Below are positions 1 through 6,000 of a stretch of 8,375 nt of DNA, in pieces. Every line of letters begins with the position of its first letter. Position 1 is the stretch's first letter. A model generated the notes under the pieces. The model saw only the letters and a program-made list of their open reading frames with translations, was not told the DNA's origin and did not search any database. The DNA comes from Bacteroidales bacterium UBA2632 (GTDB lineage Bacteria > Bacteroidota > Bacteroidia > Bacteroidales > Dysgonomonadaceae): NCBI GenBank assembly GCA_002359825.1, contig DENY01000003.1:1772-10146 (forward strand). Reading direction: 5' to 3'. The position numbers were made by a program, and so were the translations under genes.

Positions 1-28
1 ACAAGAGACAAGAGACAAGAGGCAAAGA
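1..28. repeat. Short heptamer tandem repeat (ACAAGAG)
   Basis: Three exact copies of ACAAGAG (1-7, 8-14, 15-21) are followed by a degenerate fourth unit, GCAAAGA. The array is cut by the window edge and may extend further left. The following 29-175 stretch shows no convincing gene. It lies upstream of the thrS promoter and has the same 7-bp period as three other arrays in this window, although the unit sequence differs. Confidence 0.8.
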
Positions 29-175
29 TGAGTGATATATTTGTATCCCGCACCTCGCAACAATTTGGATGTCACAATCGTTAAGTTGGTTATATAATGG
101 TTGAATGCGAGCATGCCACATACCTTCAATATCACAAAACTCACAACAGATTTCTATTTTTTTCCTCTCATTTAA

Positions 176-207
176 TTGTACTATAAGCCACAAAATCATT
201 ACATTTG
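176..207 (+). promoter_or_regulatory. Bacteroidetes-type promoter of thrS
   Basis: TTG at 176-178 is followed after 21 bp by TACATTTG at 200-207. This matches the Bacteroidetes sigma-ABfr consensus of a -33 TTG and a -7 TAnnTTTG. Transcription would start around 212-215, giving a leader of about 33 nt before the ATG at 247. The box overlaps an upstream in-frame TTG at 205, so that codon would not be in the mRNA. Confidence 0.7.
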
Positions 208-246
208 CATTTTAAAATTAATCTTCGTATATTAGTTATAAGTTTT

Positions 247-2187
247 ATGATAAAAATTACATTTCCCGACGGCACGGTAAAGGAATTTGAGAAGGGAATA
301 TCGGCTTTAGAGATAGCACAAGGAATTAGCAGTAGGTTGGCCAAAGAGGTGCTTGCTGCAACAGTTAACGGTGAAACATGGGATTTGTCGCGTCCGATTA
401 ATGAAGATGCTGCTATAAATTTATTGAAATGGGAAGACGATGAGGGTAAGCATGCTTATTGGCATTCGTCGGCTCACTTGATGGCTGAGGCTTTGCAGGA
501 ACTGTATCCTGGTATCCAATTTGGAATTGGTCCTGCCATTGAGAATGGTTTTTATTATGATGTTGATCCGGGTGAGGATGTAGTTATTCGTGAGTCTGAT
601 TTTCCAACCATTGAGAAAAAAATGGAGGAAATTATTGCTCGCAAAGAGGAAATTAAGCGTGCAGACATATCAAAAGAGGATGCTTTGAAGTTTTTCGGCG
701 ATAAGAATGAGACTTACAAGGTAGAATTGATTGACGAACTTGAGGACGGAACGATAACAACTTATACACAAGGAGATTTTACTGATTTGTGTCGCGGTCC
801 TCACGTGCCCAATACTTCATACATTAAAGCGGTGAAAGTATTGACCGCAGCTGGCGCTTATTGGCGTGGTGATGAGAAACGCAAGCAATTGACGCGCTTA
901 TATGGTATCACTTTTCCTAAAAAGAAACAACTGGATGAATATCTGGTGATGCTGGAAGAGGCCAAAAAGCGTGACCACAGGAAGATTGGCAAGGAGTTGC
1001 AGCTATTTGCATTTTCTCAGAAAGTGGGCGCGGGTTTACCTTTGTGGTTGCCCAAAGGCACGCAGTTGCGCCTTCGTTTAGAAGATTTCTTGAAAAAGAT
1101 TCAGCTTCAATTTGATTATGATCAAGTGATGACTCCACACATTGGTAGCAAGGAGCTCTATGTGACGTCGGGGCATTATGCAAAATATGGCAAGGATTCT
1201 TTTCAACCCATCCGAACACCTGATGAGGGCGAAGAGTTTTTGTTGAAACCAATGAACTGTCCGCACCATTGTGAGATATATAAGGTGATCCCTCGTTCGT
1301 ATAAAGATTTGCCATTGCGGATGGCAGAGTTCGGTACAGTATATAGATATGAACAAAGTGGTGAGTTACATGGTTTAACACGTGTACGTGGGTTCACGCA
1401 AGATGATGCTCATATATTCTGTACACCTGATCAAGTGAAAGATGAGTTCCTGAAGGTGGTGGATATTATATTCATTATCTTTAAAGCGTTGGACTTTGAG
1501 AATTTTGAAGCGCAGATATCATTGCGCGACCCTGATGATAAAACAAAGTACATTGGTAGTGACGAAAATTGGGATAAGGCTGAGCGTGCCATTATAGAGG
1601 CGTGTGAAGAGAAAGGCTTGAAGACGCATATTGAATATGGAGAGGCTGCCTTCTATGGTCCAAAACTCGACTTTATGGTGAAAGATGCGCTGGGACGTCG
1701 CTGGCAATTGGGTACCATTCAGGTGGATTACAATTTACCCGATCGTTTTGAGTTGGAATATACTGGAGCAGACAATCAGAAACACCGACCTGTGATGATA
1801 CATCGTGCACCATTTGGTTCGATGGAGCGTTTCATAGCTGTGTTGATAGAGCATACCGCAGGTAAATTTCCACTGTGGTTAGCTCCCGATCAAGTTGTTA
1901 TTTTGCCCGTTAGCGAGAAGTATAATGAATATGCTTACTCGGTGATGAAAACATTGAAACAATTGGATATAAGGGGCGAAGTGGACGACCGCAACGAAAA
2001 GATGGGGCGCAAGATTCGTGACAATGAGTTGAAGCGTATTCCTTATCTACTAATTGTGGGTGAGCGTGAAGAAGAAAACAACGAAATATCTGTGAGAAAA
2101 CAAGGTGAAGGTGATCAAGGAAGCGTAAAAGTGGAAGTTTTTGCCGAAAACTTGAAAAAAGAGATAGAACAGATGCTTAATATTTAG
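247..2187 (+). CDS. thrS: Threonyl-tRNA synthetase (ThrRS)
   Basis: This cytoplasmic class II aminoacyl-tRNA synthetase joins threonine to tRNA-Thr using ATP. The 646-residue product is full length for the family. An N-terminal TGS domain covers about residues 1-60. The editing domain follows, with its metal-site-like residues H73 and H77 (HSSAH) and C182 and H186 (DLCRGPH). The catalytic core has KPMNC (C338), the motif 2 region [11 protein letters not shown] to DDAH (H389), and motif 3 [12 protein letters not shown]338, H389 and H519 fit the three zinc ligands known from E. coli ThrRS. The anticodon-binding domain runs from about 546 to 640. The start at 247 is preferred because it is the first ATG, opens directly into the TGS sequence MIKITFPDG, and lies just downstream of the promoter. 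The in-frame TTG at 205 sits inside the -7 box. No Shine-Dalgarno sequence is present, as is usual in the phylum. It heads the thrS-infC-rpmI-rplT cluster. Confidence 0.97.
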   Translation: MIKITFPDGTVKEFEKGISALEIAQGISSRLAKEVLAATVNGETWDLSRPINEDAAINLLKWEDDEGKHAYWHSSAHLMAEALQELYPGIQFGIGPAIENGFYYDVDPGEDVVIRESDFPTIEKKMEEIIARKEEIKRADISKEDALKFFGDKNETYKVELIDELEDGTITTYTQGDFTDLCRGPHVPNTSYIKAVKVLTAAGAYWRGDEKRKQLTRLYGITFPKKKQLDEYLVMLEEAKKRDHRKIGKELQLFAFSQKVGAGLPLWLPKGTQLRLRLEDFLKKIQLQFDYDQVMTPHIGSKELYVTSGHYAKYGKDSFQPIRTPDEGEEFLLKPMNCPHHCEIYKVIPRSYKDLPLRMAEFGTVYRYEQSGELHGLTRVRGFTQDDAHIFCTPDQVKDEFLKVVDIIFIIFKALDFENFEAQISLRDPDDKTKYIGSDENWDKAERAIIEACEEKGLKTHIEYGEAAFYGPKLDFMVKDALGRRWQLGTIQVDYNLPDRFELEYTGADNQKHRPVMIHRAPFGSMERFIAVLIEHTAGKFPLWLAPDQVVILPVSEKYNEYAYSVMKTLKQLDIRGEVDDRNEKMGRKIRDNELKRIPYLLIVGEREEENNEISVRKQGEGDQGSVKVEVFAENLKKEIEQMLNI

Positions 2188-2196
2188 AAATTCTGT

Positions 2197-2204
2197 TATT
2201 TTTG
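2197..2204 (+). promoter_or_regulatory. -7 box of a probable infC promoter
   Basis: TATTTTTG matches TAnnTTTG and begins 10 bp after the thrS stop codon. No clear TTG lies at the expected -33 distance, which would fall in the 3' end of thrS. If used, transcription would start near 2210 and give infC a leader of about 125 nt independent of thrS. Confidence 0.5.
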
Positions 2205-2226
2205 TACCTTTAAACGTACGAAGCAA

Positions 2227-2251
2227 AGTTGCCGGGAAAAACTCGGTGACT
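2227..2251 (+). promoter_or_regulatory. Hairpin in the infC leader
   Basis: Positions 2227-2236 can pair with 2242-2251 to form a 10-bp stem with three G-U pairs and an AAAAA loop. It lies in the 5' leader between the putative infC promoter and the ATG. No U-tract follows, so it is not an obvious terminator. A regulatory role is only a guess. Confidence 0.3.
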
Positions 2252-2336
2252 CAATTAATTAATTACAAAATATAAATTTTACCGTTCTCTGATAAAGTTA
2301 GATAAGTAAAGACTTTTAAGAGATAATTTTCAATTA

Positions 2337-2930
2337 ATGAGATACAACCCAAGAGATTCAAGAGATTTACATCGGATCAACGATCGCATCCGAGTGCCCG
2401 AGGTAAGAGTAGTAGGCGATGATGTGGAGCAGGGTATTTACCCTACAAGACAAGCATTGCAGATGGCCCAAGATTTAGGGCTCGATTTGGTGGAGATTTC
2501 ACCTACTGCAAAACCACCGGTTTGCCGTATTACTGATTACCAAAAGTTTCTATATCAACAAAAGAAAAAACTGAAAGAGCAAAAAGCTAAGACGGTGAAA
2601 GTTGTTGTGAAAGAGATTAGATTTGGACCGCAGACGGATGATCATGATTACAACTTCAAATTGAAACATGCGAAGGGTTTTTTGGAAGACGGTTCAAAAG
2701 TGAAAGCTTACGTATTTTTTAAAGGTCGTTCGATTGTCTTCAAAGACCAAGGAGAAGTGCTATTGTTGCGCTTTGCAAGTGATTTGGCCGATTACGCTAA
2801 GGTGGAACAGTTGCCTCAGTTGGAAGGAAAGCGCATGATTATAATGCTATCGCCTAAAAAAGCACCAACTTCGGCTAAGAAAGAGACTCAGAAAAAACCA
2901 CCTGCTGCTCCTGCTCCAAGCGAAAACTAA
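2337..2930 (+). CDS. infC: Translation initiation factor IF-3
   Basis: IF-3 binds the 30S subunit, blocks premature joining of the 50S subunit and checks the start codon and initiator tRNA. The product has 197 residues. The N-domain spans about residues 13-80 and contains [14 protein letters not shown] and [18 protein letters not shown] lysine-rich helical linker follows, then the C-domain at about 87-173 with [20 protein letters not shown] and a conserved end at MLSPKK. Residues 175-197 form an extra Lys/Ala/Pro-rich tail, probably disordered, that is not part of the IF-3 fold. An ordinary ATG is used, unlike the AUU start that supports autoregulation of E. coli infC. The reading frame upstream is open only back to a TAA at 2307 and holds no other start. 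The gene sits 149 bp after thrS and 259 bp before rpmI, the usual order for this cluster. Confidence 0.96.
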   Translation: MRYNPRDSRDLHRINDRIRVPEVRVVGDDVEQGIYPTRQALQMAQDLGLDLVEISPTAKPPVCRITDYQKFLYQQKKKLKEQKAKTVKVVVKEIRFGPQTDDHDYNFKLKHAKGFLEDGSKVKAYVFFKGRSIVFKDQGEVLLLRFASDLADYAKVEQLPQLEGKRMIIMLSPKKAPTSAKKETQKKPPAAPAPSEN

Positions 2931-2970
2931 CTTAGCGGAACATTTGCTGAGTAGCTTAAAGTGCTTTTTT
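2930..2970 (+). terminator. Weak candidate terminator after infC
   Basis: ACTTAGC (2930-2936) pairs with GCTGAGT (2946-2952), with one G-U pair and a 9-nt loop. A run of six T ends at 2970. Ten bases separate the stem from the T run, so termination may be partial. This would fit some read-through from infC into rpmI-rplT. Confidence 0.3.
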
Positions 2971-3015
2971 CATTGAAAAACGATGAAGGATAATAAATAA
3001 TTGAATATTAATTGT

Positions 3016-3023
3016 TATCTTTG
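3016..3023 (+). promoter_or_regulatory. -7 box of a probable rpmI-rplT promoter
   Basis: TATCTTTG followed by CAC is a very typical Bacteroidetes -7 element (TAnnTTTG). The nearest upstream TTG (3001-3003) is only 12 bp away, so the -33 element is not canonical. The box lies in the infC-rpmI gap and would start a transcript with a leader of about 160 nt. Confidence 0.6.
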
Positions 3024-3189
3024 CACGCTTTTCTATGGAAGTGATATGTGTTTGATGTTCATAGTGCTAATGCAATAGATTGCTATAAGTAGTATTTTAT
3101 ACTGATATAACAAACTTAGTGTACACAAAGACACAAACTGTAACTGACAAGAAGAGAGATAAATTTACATAATAAAGCAAGTAAAGAAA
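3024..3189 (+). promoter_or_regulatory. Long structured 5' leader of rpmI-rplT
   Basis: About 160 nt separate the probable start site from the rpmI ATG. Visible stems are CTATG (3033-3037) with CATAG (3060-3064), extendable by AA/TT across a bulged G; GCAAT (3072-3076) with ATTGC (3079-3083); and AGTAT (3091-3095) with ATACT (3099-3103). In E. coli and Bacillus, L20 represses its own operon by binding mRNA structures in this region, so an autoregulatory leader is plausible. I cannot show an L20-binding fold by eye. Confidence 0.4.
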
Positions 3190-3387
3190 ATGCCAAAAAT
3201 TAAGACTAATTCCAGTGCTAAAAAGAGGTTCAAACTTACTGGAACAGGAAAAATCAAAAGAAAGCACGCTTTCAAAAGTCACATTTTGACGAAAAAGTCC
3301 AAGAAACGTAAAAGAAATTTAACGAAAACTGGTCTTATACACAAAGCAGACGTTAATAATGTGAAGCACATGTTGGGTTTGAAATAA
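3190..3387 (+). CDS. rpmI: 50S ribosomal protein L35
   Basis: L35 is a small basic protein of the large ribosomal subunit that contacts 23S rRNA. The 65-residue product is the normal length. It starts with the family signature [20 protein letters not shown] and continues with a Lys/Arg-rich middle ([20 protein letters not shown]), the usual composition for this rRNA-binding protein. The ATG follows an A-rich tract rather than a Shine-Dalgarno sequence. It lies 102 bp upstream of rplT, with which it is almost certainly co-transcribed. In other bacteria its translation is controlled together with that of L20. Confidence 0.97.
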   Translation: MPKIKTNSSAKKRFKLTGTGKIKRKHAFKSHILTKKSKKRKRNLTKTGLIHKADVNNVKHMLGLK

Positions 3388-3435
3388 ACACAACAATAAG
3401 TGATTTCTTTTAATTGATTTAATAACAGGATGTAT

Positions 3436-3461
3436 GCTCTAAAGAGTCTTGCATGGCAAGA
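3436..3461 (+). promoter_or_regulatory. Paired small hairpins in the rpmI-rplT spacer
   Basis: CTCT (3437-3440) pairs with AGAG (3443-3446) across a loop of only two bases, which is sterically tight. The adjacent TCTTGC (3447-3452) pairs with GCAAGA (3456-3461). No T run follows, so these are not obvious terminators. They could be mRNA processing or translational control elements in this unusually long spacer. Their role is unknown. Confidence 0.25.
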
Positions 3462-3489
3462 ACGCTAACATTCAAAACTAAAAAACATT

Positions 3490-3834
3490 ATGCCAAGATC
3501 AGTCAATCATGTTGCTTCGCGCAACCGCAGAAAAAAAGTTCTGAAATTAACCAGGGGTTACTTTGGTGCACGTAAAAACGTGTGGACCGTTGCAAAAAAT
3601 ACGTGGGAAAAAGGTTTGACCTACGCGTATCGCGACCGTAAGAATAAAAAACGTACTTTCCGTGCTCTTTGGATTCAGCGTATCAATGCTGCTGCCAGAA
3701 TAAACGGTACAACTTATTCTCGTTTGATGGGAGCATTGCACAAAAATGAAATAAATATTAACCGTAAGGTTCTTGCTGACTTAGCAATGAATCACCCAGA
3801 GGCTTTTAAAGCTATCGTGGATAAAGTGAAGTAA
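3490..3834 (+). CDS. rplT: 50S ribosomal protein L20
   Basis: L20 binds 23S rRNA early in assembly of the large subunit and, in well-studied bacteria, also represses its own operon. The 114-residue product is full length. It has the typical N-terminus [20 protein letters not shown], followed by the long basic helix with [15 protein letters not shown] and [20 protein letters not shown], and a globular C-terminal part with [19 protein letters not shown] and NRKVLADLA. The start at 3490 gives the conserved MPR. It is the last gene of the cluster, and a strong terminator begins 29 bp after its stop codon. Confidence 0.97.
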   Translation: MPRSVNHVASRNRRKKVLKLTRGYFGARKNVWTVAKNTWEKGLTYAYRDRKNKKRTFRALWIQRINAAARINGTTYSRLMGALHKNEININRKVLADLAMNHPEAFKAIVDKVK

Positions 3835-3862
3835 GCTTTACTTTGTGGTTATTGATATAAAG

Positions 3863-3896
3863 AGGAAATTTCCAATATGGGGGTTTCCTTTTTTTT
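3863..3896 (+). terminator. Intrinsic terminator of the thrS-rplT cluster
   Basis: Positions 3863-3873 pair with 3879-3889 to form an 11-bp stem that includes three G-U pairs, with a 5-nt AATAT loop. Eight T residues (3889-3896) follow immediately. This is a classical rho-independent terminator at the end of rplT. Confidence 0.88.
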
Positions 3897-3927
3897 GTGT
3901 CTTGTTGTGAAGGTGGTTTGAAATGAA

Positions 3928-3997
3928 ATGCGAAATTCGGGACTCGAAACTCGAAACTCGGGACACGGGACTCGAGACATGGAACATGGCACACAAA
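3928..3997. repeat. Degenerate heptamer array, 10 units (ACTCGAA-like)
   Basis: Ten consecutive 7-bp units stay in exact phase: ATGCGAA, ATTCGGG, ACTCGAA, ACTCGAA, ACTCGGG, ACACGGG, ACTCGAG, ACATGGA, ACATGGC, ACACAAA. Nearly every unit starts with A, and neighbouring units differ by only one to three bases. This pattern suggests stepwise duplication with mutation. The array does not encode protein. Confidence 0.85.
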
Positions 3998-4030
3998 ATT
4001 TCTAACAACAAATCTCGAATTACTGGACAA

Positions 4031-4070
4031 ATTCCCCTCTGTGGAGGGGTGCCCGCAGGGCGGGGTGGTT
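4031..4070. repeat. GC-rich double-hairpin intergenic element
   Basis: CCCCTC (4034-4039) pairs with GAGGGG (4044-4049), and GCCC (4051-4054) pairs with GGGC (4058-4061). GGGGTGGTT (4062-4070) follows and could pair alternatively with the first CCCC. The element stands out from its A/T-rich surroundings. From memory, closely similar sequences are scattered between genes in many Bacteroidetes genomes. I could not check this here. Confidence 0.65.
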
Positions 4071-4075
4071 GAATA

Positions 4076-4110
4076 AATGGACAATGAACAAATGACAGTT
4101 GACAATGATG
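4076..4110. repeat. Degenerate heptamer array, 5 units (AATGAAC-like)
   Basis: Five in-phase 7-bp units are present: AATGGAC, AATGAAC, AAATGAC, AGTTGAC, AATGATG. The array lies 78 bp after the ACTCGAA-like array and has the same period but a different sequence. Confidence 0.65.
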
Positions 4111-4146
4111 TGATTGATAAAGAGGTCAAACTCAACAAAGATTAGA

Positions 4147-4182
4147 ACACAGATGACGCTGATGTGACGGATGAACACTGAT
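4147..4182. repeat. 9-bp-period degenerate array
   Basis: Units ACACAGATG, ACGCTGATG, TGACGGATG and AACACTGAT follow one another, with GATG recurring every 9 bp at 4152, 4161 and 4170. From memory, similar nonamer strings are common between genes in Bacteroidetes. The array is short, so part of the regularity could be chance. Confidence 0.5.
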
Positions 4183-4385
4183 AAAAGCTTATTAAACCTT
4201 ATTTGAACTTGTTTTTCAACCTTAGTAATTGGGAATAACCATCTAATCTAAGCTTATTAGCTTATTGACTGTCTTAATTACAGATTAAAACTCCTCTCAA
4301 TTAAAATAATTTCTACCAATGACATGTTTTTTGTAGAGTGCTGTTCCATATATGTTATCTTTTTATGCCATGCTTGCAGCCTTCT

Positions 4386-4630
4386 TCTACATCTCGATGT
4401 GGCTAAAGCCAAATCTCGATTGTTGCTTTTGTTCCGTCGGTTGTAACCGATGGCATAGATGTTCATGTGCAAATTTATGTTTTAAGCAGTCGAAGTGTGG
4501 AGATTTGCACAAGCAACTCGTAACCACGAAGTGGTTTAATGTGAATAGCCACGGATGTAAATCCGTGGAAGATAGTGGTCCATTACCAAAGAACCCCGAA
4601 GTGGGTTCAATTATATCTCTGGGGTGTAGA
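4386..4630. repeat. 245-nt hairpin block with closing stem (structured element or ncRNA candidate)
   Basis: TCTACATCTC (4386-4395) can pair with GGGGTGTAGA (4621-4630), giving 10 bp with two G-U pairs. This encloses six ordered stems: TGGC/GCCA (4400-4411, flanked by direct repeats ATCTCGAT at 4391-4398 and 4413-4420); a 9-bp stem at 4434-4453; TGTGCAAAT/ATTTGCACA (4466-4474 with 4503-4511); AACCAC/GTGGTT with a GAA loop (4522-4536); CCACGGAT/ATCCGTGG with a GTAA loop (4549-4568); and GAACCC/GGGTTC (4591-4608). A near-consensus promoter, TTG at 4331-4333 and TATCTTTT at 4356-4363, precedes it. It could be a repeat element, a non-coding RNA or both. The strand is undecided. Confidence 0.55.
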
Positions 4631-4683
4631 TAAAAAAGCTTATTCATCATCTTCTCTGTGAATTCCTGACAAATTCTTTTTAC

Positions 4684-4691
4684 TATCTTTG
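4684..4691 (+). promoter_or_regulatory. -7 box of the Nim-like gene promoter
   Basis: TATCTTTG followed by TATC is a perfect TAnnTTTG box. No good TTG lies 19-21 bp upstream. Transcription would begin near 4697, giving a leader of about 118 nt to the ATG at 4815. A hairpin (4764-4772 with 4777-4785) lies in that leader. Confidence 0.55.
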
Positions 4692-4814
4692 TATCATCAA
4701 TTTTAGATGTCTCGCTTGTCAAAGTAACTCATGATAAGGATTCACTTGTACTCCGATATATAGAATGACTCACTAATGAGTTGTTATAACAAAATAGAAA
4801 AACGAAAAGAGCAG

Positions 4815-5321
4815 ATGAAAACATATTCAATAGAAGAAAAAGAGAGGATTGAACGAATTTTGAAATCAGAACAAATTTGTTTTGTGGGCTTCTCTGATGA
4901 GAATGGGATACCGTATGTATTGCCGATGAACTATGGTTACGAGGATGAGGTAATTTATCTGCATTCTGGTCCTGAAGGTAAAGCACTAAGGATTTTGGAT
5001 GCAAATCCGAATGTATGTATTACATTTTGTACGCAACCAAAACTAATTTGGCAGCATCCAGATGTGGCTTGCAGTTATAGGATGCAATCGGAGAGTGTAA
5101 TATGTAATGGCAAGGTGGTTTTTGAAGAGGATTTTGACGAGAAAGAAAGGGTACTGAATATAATTATGCGTCAATATACTGACAAAGACTTTAAGTATTC
5201 TGTGCCGGCCGTGAAAAATGTAAAGATTTGGAAAGTAGAGATTGAATCAATTGCTGCAAAAGAATTTGGTGTAAGGCATCCTAACTCTGCTATGTTCAAA
5301 GACCGCAAACCCTTGGATTAG
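4815..5321 (+). CDS. Nim-like / pyridoxamine 5'-phosphate oxidase-family flavin-binding protein
   Basis: This is a small split-barrel flavoprotein of the family that includes NimA-type nitroimidazole reductases and many uncharacterised FMN-binding proteins. The 168-residue product starts MKTYSIEEKERIERIL and shows the family landmarks CFVGFSDENGIPYVLPMNYG (residues 22-41), YLHSGPEGKAL (48-58) and CSYRMQSESVICNGK (86-100). H50 fits the conserved histidine discussed as functionally important in NimA (His71 in the Deinococcus protein, from memory). An upstream in-frame ATG at 4776 would add 13 residues (MSCYNKIEKRKEQ). It was not chosen because homologues I recall begin at MKT and because that ATG lies in a hairpin loop. 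The gene has its own promoter box and a weak terminator. Nitroimidazole reduction is possible but unproven, since many family members have other or unknown substrates. Confidence 0.85.
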   Translation: MKTYSIEEKERIERILKSEQICFVGFSDENGIPYVLPMNYGYEDEVIYLHSGPEGKALRILDANPNVCITFCTQPKLIWQHPDVACSYRMQSESVICNGKVVFEEDFDEKERVLNIIMRQYTDKDFKYSVPAVKNVKIWKVEIESIAAKEFGVRHPNSAMFKDRKPLD

Positions 5322-5340
5322 AGTCGTAAATGATGTCTCT

Positions 5341-5380
5341 TTCTTGACAATCAGACAAATCAAGAATGTCTTTTCTATTT
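5341..5380 (+). terminator. Candidate terminator after the Nim-like gene
   Basis: TTCTTGA (5341-5347) pairs with TCAAGAA (5360-5366) across a 12-nt loop, followed by a T-rich tail (5367-5380). The stem is A/T-rich and the tail is interrupted by C and G, so it is probably weak. Confidence 0.4.
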
Positions 5381-5429
5381 CTTTATGATAATCGGATTAA
5401 ACGAGTACTTTAAACTTTTATCTAAGGTT

Positions 5430-5464
5430 CGTTGTTCACTTTGAATACACAACGTATTATACGT
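5430..5464 (+). promoter_or_regulatory. Overlapping inverted repeats upstream of the thioredoxin gene
   Basis: The 13-bp palindrome ACGTATTATACGT (5452-5464) overlaps a second inverted repeat, CGTTGT (5430-5435) with ACAACG (5449-5454). Between them lies TCACTTTG (5436-5443), one mismatch from the -7 consensus TAnnTTTG. This arrangement could be an operator around a weak promoter 32 bp before the ATG. No regulator can be named. Confidence 0.3.
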
Positions 5465-5496
5465 GACATTTTATTCATATTTTAAAAACTGAAACA

Positions 5497-5970
5497 ATGA
5501 AATTTATTAGAAAAACGAGTATAGTATTTGCCCTGTTTGTGTTTGTGGCAACGGGTGCATTTGCGAAAAACCCAGAGACTAAAGGCAAGAAAACAGCCAC
5601 ACCTATTGAATTGTCTACATCAGAGTTTTTGAAAAAAGTTCATAACTTTGTGAAAAGTCCCAACGAATGGAGTTATTTGGGTGATAAACCTGCCATTATT
5701 GATTTTCATGCAACGTGGTGTGGTCCGTGCAAACTATTGGCTCCAACGCTGGAAACTCTTGCCGCTGAATATGGCGAAGACATATACATATATAAAGTGG
5801 ATGTGGACAGAGAACCTGATGTAGCGCGTGCATTTGGCATACAGAGTGTTCCATCGCTGCTGTTTATTCCTCAAGGTGCTTCGCCTCAAATGGGTCAAGG
5901 TAATATACCGATGGCGAGTTTAAAGAAGGTGATTGATGAGTTTTTGTTGGGAAAAGAACCAAAAAAATAA
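5497..5970 (+). CDS. Exported (periplasmic) thioredoxin-like protein
   Basis: This is a thiol-disulfide oxidoreductase with the thioredoxin fold, predicted to act in the periplasm. The 157-residue precursor has a clear signal peptide: basic MKFIRK, a hydrophobic stretch at about 8-20, and a likely cleavage after AFA (residue 23). The active site WCGPC lies at residues 74-78, preceded by the core strand AIIDFHAT. The family strand IYKVDVDREPDVARAFGIQ leads to VPSLLF with the conserved cis-proline at 119. The CGPC pair is the thioredoxin type rather than the DsbA type (CPHC), which suggests a reducing or general disulfide-exchange role. It resembles the periplasmic TrxP described in Bacteroides, but I cannot assign that name with certainty. 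The Lys/Thr-rich stretch after the signal peptide (24-36) looks like a flexible linker. The next gene begins 30 bp downstream, so the two may share a transcript. Confidence 0.9.
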   Translation: MKFIRKTSIVFALFVFVATGAFAKNPETKGKKTATPIELSTSEFLKKVHNFVKSPNEWSYLGDKPAIIDFHATWCGPCKLLAPTLETLAAEYGEDIYIYKVDVDREPDVARAFGIQSVPSLLFIPQGASPQMGQGNIPMASLKKVIDEFLLGKEPKK

Positions 5971-6000
5971 ATTAGAAAGTAAAAACTAACTTCGTAGAAG

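Larger units (their letters stand above)
3897..4683. other. Long non-coding stretch filled with small repeats
   Basis: I find no convincing gene between the rplT terminator and the promoter of the Nim-like gene. Open frames here are short, lack family features and run through hairpins and tandem repeats. The stretch holds, in order, a heptamer array, a GC-rich double hairpin, a second heptamer array, a 9-bp-period array, an A/T-rich part (4183-4385) and a hairpin block (4386-4630). AAGCTTATT occurs at 4185-4193, 4250-4258 and 4636-4644. No transposase remnant is visible. Confidence 0.7.

Noticed and set aside
36..43. TATATTTG, a second TAnnTTTG match upstream of thrS
   Set aside because: There is no TTG at the right distance, no gene or terminator-bounded RNA follows, and a better placed promoter exists at 176-207.
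1..84. Frame open from the window edge to TAA at 82-84, which could be the 3' end of an upstream gene
   Set aside because: Most of it is the heptamer repeat, and the rest resembles no family I know. The edge position makes openness uninformative.
1..124. Minus-strand frame of about 40 codons running off the left edge, possibly a gene diverging from thrS
   Set aside because: It runs through the heptamer repeat, has no recognisable protein features and no supporting promoter box close to its ATG.
917..1381. 154-codon open frame on the minus strand inside thrS
   Set aside because: It is antisense to the conserved ThrRS core, and its product has no family features.
2205..2336. T-box or other amino-acid-sensing riboswitch in the infC leader
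   Set aside because: No T-box sequence or antiterminator layout is visible. Only one simple hairpin is present.
3897..4683. Remnant insertion sequence or integrative element between rplT and the Nim-like gene
   Set aside because: No transposase or integrase fragment is visible, and the only terminal-repeat-like pair belongs to the small hairpin block.
4352..4722. Overlapping open frames on both strands (93 and 111 codons) across the hairpin block
   Set aside because: They exist because the block has few stop codons. The predicted products are only translated hairpins, rich in Cys and His without a recognised fold.
5987..5994. TAACTTCG close to the methyltransferase start, a possible -7 box
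   Set aside because: It deviates at one consensus position, has no -33 element and would leave almost no leader. Co-transcription with the thioredoxin gene is simpler.
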